Of a stretch of 10,683 nt of DNA, positions 6,550 to 10,683 are shown one piece after another. Source of the DNA: Jatrophihabitans sp. Its GTDB lineage: Bacteria > Actinomycetota > Actinomycetes > Mycobacteriales > Jatrophihabitantaceae. The position numbers were made by a program, and so were the translations under genes. The notes under the pieces were generated by a model that saw only the letters and a program-made list of their open reading frames with translations, was not told the DNA's origin and did no database searches. Where the stretch lies: the NCBI GenBank assembly GCA_004299665.1, contig SCQZ01000471.1:1-10683 (forward strand). The letters are read 5' to 3'. Every line of letters starts with the position of its first letter. The stretch's first letter is position 1.

Positions 6550-6576
6550 GGTTTCCGGCGGAAGGCAGGTCAGCAC

Positions 6577-8553
6577 ATGACACAGGCACAGCAGAACAAC
6601 CAGAACATCGCGGCGCTGCTGCTCGAACAGCGCCGTTACCCCCCGTCCGCGGACTTCGCCGCACAGGCCAACGCCGGGGAGGGCTTCTACGACCAGGACC
6701 CGGACACCTTCTGGGAGAACGAGGGGCGCAACCGCCTGTCCTGGTTCACCCCCTTCACCACGCTCAAGCAGTGGGACCCGCCCTTCGCGAAGTGGTACCT
6801 CGGCGGCAAGATCAACGCCTGCTACAACTGCGTCGACCGGCACGTCGAGAACGGCCTCGGCGCCAAGGTCGCCTACCACTGGGAGGGCGAGAACCCCGCC
6901 GACAGGCTCACGATCACCTACGCGGACCTGCAACAGCGCGTCGTCAAGGCGGCCAACGCGTTCAAGCACCTGGGGATCGGCAAGGGAACCCACGTCGGCA
7001 TCTACATGGGCATGGTGCCGGAACTGCCGGTGACGATGCTCGCGCTGACCCGCATCGGGGCCCCGTTCACCGTCGTGTTCGGCGGCTTCAGCGCCGACTC
7101 CCTCGGCGGCCGCCTGAACGACATGCAGTGCGAGCACCTGATCACCCAGGACGGTGCCTGGCGGCGCGGCAAGCCGAACCCGCTCAAGCCGATCGCGGAC
7201 GAGGCGATGGCGATGGCGCCGTCGGTCAAGTCCTGCGTGGTCCTACGGCGGGCCGGCAACGAGGTCGCCATGACGGACGGCCGCGACCACTGGTGGTCCG
7301 ACCTCGTGGACGGCCAGAGCGACGATGCGGCCGCCTGCCCCTGCGAGCCGATGGACTCCGAGGACCTGCTGTTCCTGATGTACTCCTCGGGCACCACGGG
7401 AAAGCCCAAGGGCGTGGTCCACACCACCGCCGGGTACCTGTGCGGCACCGCGACGACGCACCACTACATCTTCGACATTAAGCCGGAGACCGTGTACTGG
7501 TGCGCCGCGGACATCGGGTGGATCACCGGGCACAGCTACATCGTGTTCGGCCCGCTGGTCAACGCCGCCACGTCGGTGATGTACGAGAGCACCCCCGACT
7601 ACCCGGACAAGGACCGGTGGTGGGACATCATCGAGCGGTACAAGGTGACCGTCCTGTACTGCGCGCCGACCGCGATCCGCACCCACATGAAGTGGGGGCC
7701 GGAGTATGCGCACAAGCACGACCTCTCCTCGCTGAAGGTGCTCGGCTCGGTCGGTGAGCCGATCAACCCGGAGGCCTGGGTGTGGTACCGCGACCACATC
7801 GGCGGCGGGAGGACGCCGGTCGTGGACACGTGGTGGCAGACCGAGAACGGGATGATCCTGGTCAGCCCGCTTCCGGGCCTGACGACCCTCAAGCCCGGTT
7901 CGGCGACGAAGCCGTTCATCGGGGTCCAGGCCGCGGTGTTCGACAACGACGGCAAGGAGATCCCGCCGGGCGAGGGCGCCGGCTTCATGGTGGTCAAGGG
8001 GCCGTGGCCGGCGATGCTGCGCGGTCTGTACAACGACGAGGCCCGCTACCGCGACGTGTACTGGAGCCGGTTCGAGAACACCTACCTGGCCGGCGACGGC
8101 GCCCGGGTGGACGAGGACGGCGACTTCTGGCTCATGGGGCGCATCGACGACGTCATGAACGTCTCCGGGCACCGCTTGTCGACCATCGAGATCGAGAGCG
8201 CGCTCGTGGACCACCCGGAGGTCGCCGAGGCCGCCGTGACCGCGCGTTCGGACGCGATCACCGGACAGGCCGTCGTCGCCTACGTCATCCTCAAGGGCGG
8301 CAAGGACGGCTCGCCGGAGAAGTCCGCGGAGTTGCGTGAGCACGTGGCGAAGGTGATCGGCCCGATCGCCAAGCCGGCGAACATCGTGTTCACCCCCGAG
8401 CTCCCCAAGACCCGGTCGGGCAAGATCATGCGGCGGCTGCTCAAGGACGTCGCGGAGAACCGCACCCTCGGTGACACCACGACCCTCGCCGACGCGAGCG
8501 TCGTCGACGAGATCGCGCAGCGGGCCAAGCTCGAGGCCGACAAGGAGGGCTGA
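6577..8553 (+). CDS. acs: Acetyl-CoA synthetase (AMP-forming acetate-CoA ligase)
   Basis: 658 residues, the normal Acs length. It activates acetate with ATP to acetyl-AMP, then forms acetyl-CoA. The N-terminal ACAS_N part (about residues 25-85) includes NPPF-like WDPPFAKWYLGGKINACYNC. The ATP loop is YSSGTTGKPKG at 269-279. The acetate pocket segment GWITGHSY (314-321) has I316 where Salmonella Acs has Val310. The A5 motif reads W419-W420-Q421-T422-E423-N424-G425; most Acs proteins have Thr at the place of N424. The hinge/ATP aspartate is D507 in GDG. The catalytic lysine is K616 in PKTRSGK, the usual site of inhibitory acetylation by Pat-type enzymes. GGAAGG/AGG-type sequence at 6560-6569 precedes ATG 6577. 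From memory it looks less like the usual Streptomyces Acs than expected (VPELPVTMLALTRIGAP, DVMNVSGHRLS), so it may be a separate lineage. It acts with the two upstream importers. Confidence 0.95.
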   Translation: MTQAQQNNQNIAALLLEQRRYPPSADFAAQANAGEGFYDQDPDTFWENEGRNRLSWFTPFTTLKQWDPPFAKWYLGGKINACYNCVDRHVENGLGAKVAYHWEGENPADRLTITYADLQQRVVKAANAFKHLGIGKGTHVGIYMGMVPELPVTMLALTRIGAPFTVVFGGFSADSLGGRLNDMQCEHLITQDGAWRRGKPNPLKPIADEAMAMAPSVKSCVVLRRAGNEVAMTDGRDHWWSDLVDGQSDDAAACPCEPMDSEDLLFLMYSSGTTGKPKGVVHTTAGYLCGTATTHHYIFDIKPETVYWCAADIGWITGHSYIVFGPLVNAATSVMYESTPDYPDKDRWWDIIERYKVTVLYCAPTAIRTHMKWGPEYAHKHDLSSLKVLGSVGEPINPEAWVWYRDHIGGGRTPVVDTWWQTENGMILVSPLPGLTTLKPGSATKPFIGVQAAVFDNDGKEIPPGEGAGFMVVKGPWPAMLRGLYNDEARYRDVYWSRFENTYLAGDGARVDEDGDFWLMGRIDDVMNVSGHRLSTIEIESALVDHPEVAEAAVTARSDAITGQAVVAYVILKGGKDGSPEKSAELREHVAKVIGPIAKPANIVFTPELPKTRSGKIMRRLLKDVAENRTLGDTTTLADASVVDEIAQRAKLEADKEG

Positions 8554-8557
8554 CCGT

Positions 8558-8599
8558 CCCCGGTTGCGGTACGTCCGTCCGGACGTACCGCACCCGGGG
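8558..8599 (+). terminator. Strong hairpin between acs and prpE (possible U-less terminator)
   Basis: Arms 8558-8576 and 8581-8599 pair at 18 of 19 positions (one T-C mismatch, 8564/8593) around the loop GTCC. The inner 11 pairs are GCGGTACGTCC with GGACGTACCGC. It starts 4 bases after the acs stop. No U-run follows, which is common for actinobacterial terminator-like hairpins. prpE begins 24 bases later with its own ribosome site at 8611-8617, so the hairpin could instead tune relative acs/prpE mRNA levels by partial termination or stabilise the acs 3' end. Confidence 0.6.
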
Positions 8600-8604
8600 C
8601 GACC
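8591..8604 (+). repeat. Shared 14-bp element, copy 2 (upstream of prpE)
   Basis: CACCCGGGGCGACC, identical to 5715-5728 upstream of the SatP-like gene. Here its first 9 bases form part of the right arm of the acs-prpE hairpin, so its conservation could reflect a protein site, an RNA role or chance. It is followed by CTGCACAGAGAGG; copy 1 is followed by TGCGCTGCGAGG, so similarity extends loosely beyond the 14 bases. Confidence 0.4.
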
Positions 8605-8623
8605 CTGCACAGAGAGGTGGACC

Positions 8624-10507
8624 GTGGGCTCCTACCGAGAGCAGTACCGGCGCAGCATCGAGGACCCGGAGGGATTCTGGCTCGAGGCGGCGCGGGACGT
8701 CACCTGGACGAAGGCGCCGACCCGGGCCCTGGACGCGAGCAACCCGCCCTTCTACCGGTGGTTCCCGGACGGGGAGCTGAACACCTGCTTCAACGCCCTC
8801 GACCGGCACGTCGAGGGCGGGCGCGCCGAGCAGGTCGCGCTGGCGTACGACAGCCCGGTCACCGCCTCGAAGCGGCGCTACACGTTCCGGGAACTGCGCG
8901 ACGAGGTGGCGCGCTTCGCGGGGGTCCTGCACGCGCTCGGCGTGACCGCCGGGGACCGCGTCGTGATCTACATGCCGATGATCCCCGAGGCAGCCGTCGC
9001 GATGCTGGCGTGCGCGCGCATCGGGGCCGTGCACTCGGTGGTGTTCGGCGGGTTCGCGCCGAACGAACTCGCGCTGCGGATCGACGACGCGGCCCCGAAG
9101 GTGGTACTCAGCGCGTCCTGCGGGATCGAGCCGAGCCGCGTCGTCGAGTACAAGCCCATGCTCGACGAGGCGATCCGGCTCTCGACCCACAAGCCCGAGC
9201 GCTGCGTCATCGTGCAGCGGCCCGAGGCGGGCGCGGTGCTCGGCGAGCGCGACCTGGACTGGGCCGAGGCGATGGCGTCGGCCCAGCCGGTCGACTGCGT
9301 CCCGGTCAAGGCCACCGATCCGCTGTACGTGCTGTACACCTCGGGCACCACCGGCAAGCCCAAGGGCGTCGTCCGCGACAACGGCGGCCACGCGGTGGCG
9401 TTGCGCTGGAGCATGACCAACATCTTCGGGACCGGGCCCGGCGAGGCCTACTGGGCGGCCTCGGACGTCGGGTGGGTCGTCGGCCACTCCTACATCGTGT
9501 ACGCGCCGTTGATCACCGGCTGCACCACGATCCTGTACGAGGGCAAGCCGGTGGGCACGCCCGACGCGGGCGCCTTCTGGCGGGTCATCTCCGAGAACTC
9601 GGTCGCGTCGCTGTTCACCGCGCCGACCGCCTTCCGCGCCATCAAGCGGGCCGACCCGAAGGGCGAGTTCGCCCGCAACACCGACCTGTCCTGCATGAAG
9701 CACCTGTTCCTCGCCGGCGAGCGCCTGGACCCGGAGACCTACCAGTGGGCCAGCGACCTGCTGCAGATCCCGGTGCTGGACAACTGGTGGCAGACCGAGA
9801 CCGGCTGGCCCGTGAACGCCAACCCGATCGGCATCGAGCCGATGCCGATCAAGCCGGGTTCCTCGACGCTGCCGGTCCCCGGGTTCCACATCCGGGTCGT
9901 GGACGACCAGGGCAACGACGCCCCGGCCGGGCAGGACGGCTCGATCGTGATCAAGCTGCCGCTCCCGCCGGGGGCCCTGCCGACGCTGTGGCAGGACGAC
10001 GACCGGTACGTGTCCTCCTACCTGTCCTACCTGCCGGGGCACTACCTGACCGGCGACGGCGGGCACTTCGACGACGACGGCTACCTGTACGTCATGGGGC
10101 GGACCGATGACGTGATCAACGTCGCCGGGCACCGGCTCTCCACCGGCGCGATGGAGGAGGTCATCGCCGCCCACCCCGACGTCGCCGAGTGTGCCGTGAT
10201 CGGCGTGCACGACGAGATGAAGGGCCAGGTGCCGCGCGCGTTCGTCGTGCTCAAGGCCGGGGTGGGGACCGACCCCGCGGTGATCGCGCAGCAACTGGTC
10301 CAGATGGTGCGCGACCGGATCGGGGCGGTCGCCGCGCTGCGTCGCGTCGACGTCGTCGCGGGCCTGCCCAAGACGCGGTCCGGGAAGATCTTGCGCAAGA
10401 CGATGCGGGGCATCGCCGACGGCCGCGACGAACCGGTCCCGTCGACGATCGAGAGCCCGGACGTCCTCGACTCGCTGCGTCCGGTCCTCACCGCGGCAGC
10501 CGACTGA
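8624..10507 (+). CDS. prpE: Propionyl-CoA synthetase (PrpE/ACSS3-like, AMP-forming)
   Basis: 627 residues, the usual PrpE length (about 628). It activates propionate, and less well acetate or butyrate, to the CoA thioester through an acyl-AMP. It starts VGSYREQYRRSIEDPEGFW, typical of PrpE. The ATP loop is YTSGTTGKPKG at 238-248. The acyl pocket segment is GWVVGHSY at 283-290; Val286 replaces the Thr of acetyl-CoA synthetases, a PrpE/ACSS3 trait. The A5 motif is W388-W389-Q390-T391-E392-T393-G394-W395, D478 lies in GDG, and the catalytic lysine is K588 in KTRSGK. TDDVINVAGHRLSTGAMEE also matches PrpE. GTG 8624 is chosen because AGAGAGG at 8611-8617 lies 6 bases upstream; reading further upstream would run into acs in another frame. 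No methylcitrate-cycle or propionyl-CoA carboxylase gene is visible, so the fate of propionyl-CoA lies elsewhere. Acetate as a second substrate cannot be excluded. Confidence 0.88.
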   Translation: MGSYREQYRRSIEDPEGFWLEAARDVTWTKAPTRALDASNPPFYRWFPDGELNTCFNALDRHVEGGRAEQVALAYDSPVTASKRRYTFRELRDEVARFAGVLHALGVTAGDRVVIYMPMIPEAAVAMLACARIGAVHSVVFGGFAPNELALRIDDAAPKVVLSASCGIEPSRVVEYKPMLDEAIRLSTHKPERCVIVQRPEAGAVLGERDLDWAEAMASAQPVDCVPVKATDPLYVLYTSGTTGKPKGVVRDNGGHAVALRWSMTNIFGTGPGEAYWAASDVGWVVGHSYIVYAPLITGCTTILYEGKPVGTPDAGAFWRVISENSVASLFTAPTAFRAIKRADPKGEFARNTDLSCMKHLFLAGERLDPETYQWASDLLQIPVLDNWWQTETGWPVNANPIGIEPMPIKPGSSTLPVPGFHIRVVDDQGNDAPAGQDGSIVIKLPLPPGALPTLWQDDDRYVSSYLSYLPGHYLTGDGGHFDDDGYLYVMGRTDDVINVAGHRLSTGAMEEVIAAHPDVAECAVIGVHDEMKGQVPRAFVVLKAGVGTDPAVIAQQLVQMVRDRIGAVAALRRVDVVAGLPKTRSGKILRKTMRGIADGRDEPVPSTIESPDVLDSLRPVLTAAAD

Positions 10508-10523
10508 GGCCGGCAGGTCCCGG

Positions 10524-10547
10524 GCGGGCCGACGTCCGCGCGTTTTT
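10524..10547 (+). terminator. Likely intrinsic terminator after prpE
   Basis: GCGGGC (10524-10529) pairs with GTCCGC (10534-10539) around the loop CGAC, including one G-T pair, and TTTTT follows at 10543-10547 after three bases. This is the only hairpin plus T-run in the window. A larger inverted repeat, TCCCGGGC (10518-10525) with GCCCGGGA (10549-10556), encloses it. It lies 16 bases after the prpE stop and would close the block. Confidence 0.55.
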
Positions 10548-10575
10548 GGCCCGGGATCGGTCCCGCTGATACCCT
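10546..10575 (+). promoter_or_regulatory. Candidate promoter for the next, unseen gene
   Basis: TTGGCC (10546-10551) and TACCCT (10570-10575) are 18 bases apart and fit a -35/-10 pair of the main sigma factor. The -35 overlaps the T-run of the preceding terminator. Transcription would start around 10582, just before the structured leader. The inverted repeat CTGA-N7-TCAG surrounds the -10. Confidence 0.45.
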
Positions 10576-10581
10576 GTCAGT

Positions 10582-10683
10582 GCGACCAGCCCCCGTCTCG
10601 GCGGGGGTGTGCAAGCGGAAGCCTCGACAGCCTCCCACCCGAGCCGGCGCGGAAACACCAGCGGCGAGCCGGGTCCCGGTCCG
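10582..10683 (+). other. Structured, probably non-coding leader, cut by the window edge
   Basis: After the candidate promoter there is no convincing gene. CCCCCG (10590-10595) and CGGGGG (10602-10607) form a 6-bp hairpin with loop TCTCGG, and the rest is GC-rich with several more short complementary pieces. A frame from GTG 10608 stays open to the edge, but it has no ribosome site and no recognisable protein. A long leader of this kind often precedes ribosomal-protein or initiation-factor genes, but I could not match it to a known RNA family. Confidence 0.35.

Noticed and set aside
8471..8623. Earlier starts of prpE inside acs
   Set aside because: The added residues are low-complexity and absent from PrpE proteins; GTG 8624 has a ribosome site at the right distance.
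10608..10683. Open frame from GTG 10608 to the edge
   Set aside because: No ribosome site, no recognisable protein and it overlaps a hairpin; a leader is more likely.
1..10683. Defence, phage, transposon or CRISPR content
   Set aside because: No transposase, integrase, repeat array, terminal inverted repeats or toxin-like small gene pairs were found; every gene fits core metabolism, signalling or transport.

Overview
The window is GC-rich DNA from an actinobacterium. The evidence is strong G/C bias at third codon positions, GTG starts, GTGA-type start/stop overlaps, and the order hisE - hisG - small PH-domain membrane protein, which matches the Rv2122c-Rv2121c-Rv2120c order of Mycobacterium tuberculosis as I remember it. 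I cannot place it below phylum/class level. All genes lie on the + strand and are tightly packed. I see no insertion sequence, CRISPR array, tRNA or rRNA.

Region 1 (1-1490) is the end of a histidine biosynthesis operon: the 3' part of hisE, complete long-form hisG, and a two-helix PH-domain protein. Each start overlaps the previous stop or lies close behind it.

Region 2 (1517-5678) is a signalling and transport block: a LytS-type histidine kinase with one membrane helix and a GAF-like domain, a LytTR response regulator, a small DUF485-like two-helix membrane protein, and a sodium:solute symporter of the acetate/monocarboxylate (ActP/MctC) type. Gaps are 11 bp, -8 bp (overlap) and 16 bp, so the four are probably one transcription unit.

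Region 3 (5679-10507) is a C2/C3 acid use block: a SatP-like (GPR1/FUN34/YaaH) acetate channel, an acetyl-CoA synthetase (acs) and a propionyl-CoA synthetase (prpE). Each is preceded by a non-coding gap of 70-126 bp carrying regulatory-looking sequence: a CRP/GlxR-like dyad before the channel gene, a long hairpin in the acs leader, another long hairpin between acs and prpE, and a 14-bp element shared by the channel and prpE upstream regions. The window ends with a likely terminator, a likely promoter and the start of a structured leader for an unseen gene.

Taken together, regions 2 and 3 read as a scavenging module for acetate, propionate and related monocarboxylates: sense (kinase/regulator), import (symporter plus channel) and activate (two AMP-forming ligases). 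The families are known. The less ordinary parts are the linkage of a LytTR two-component system to this pathway, the Cys/His-rich sensor domain, and the structured RNA around acs.
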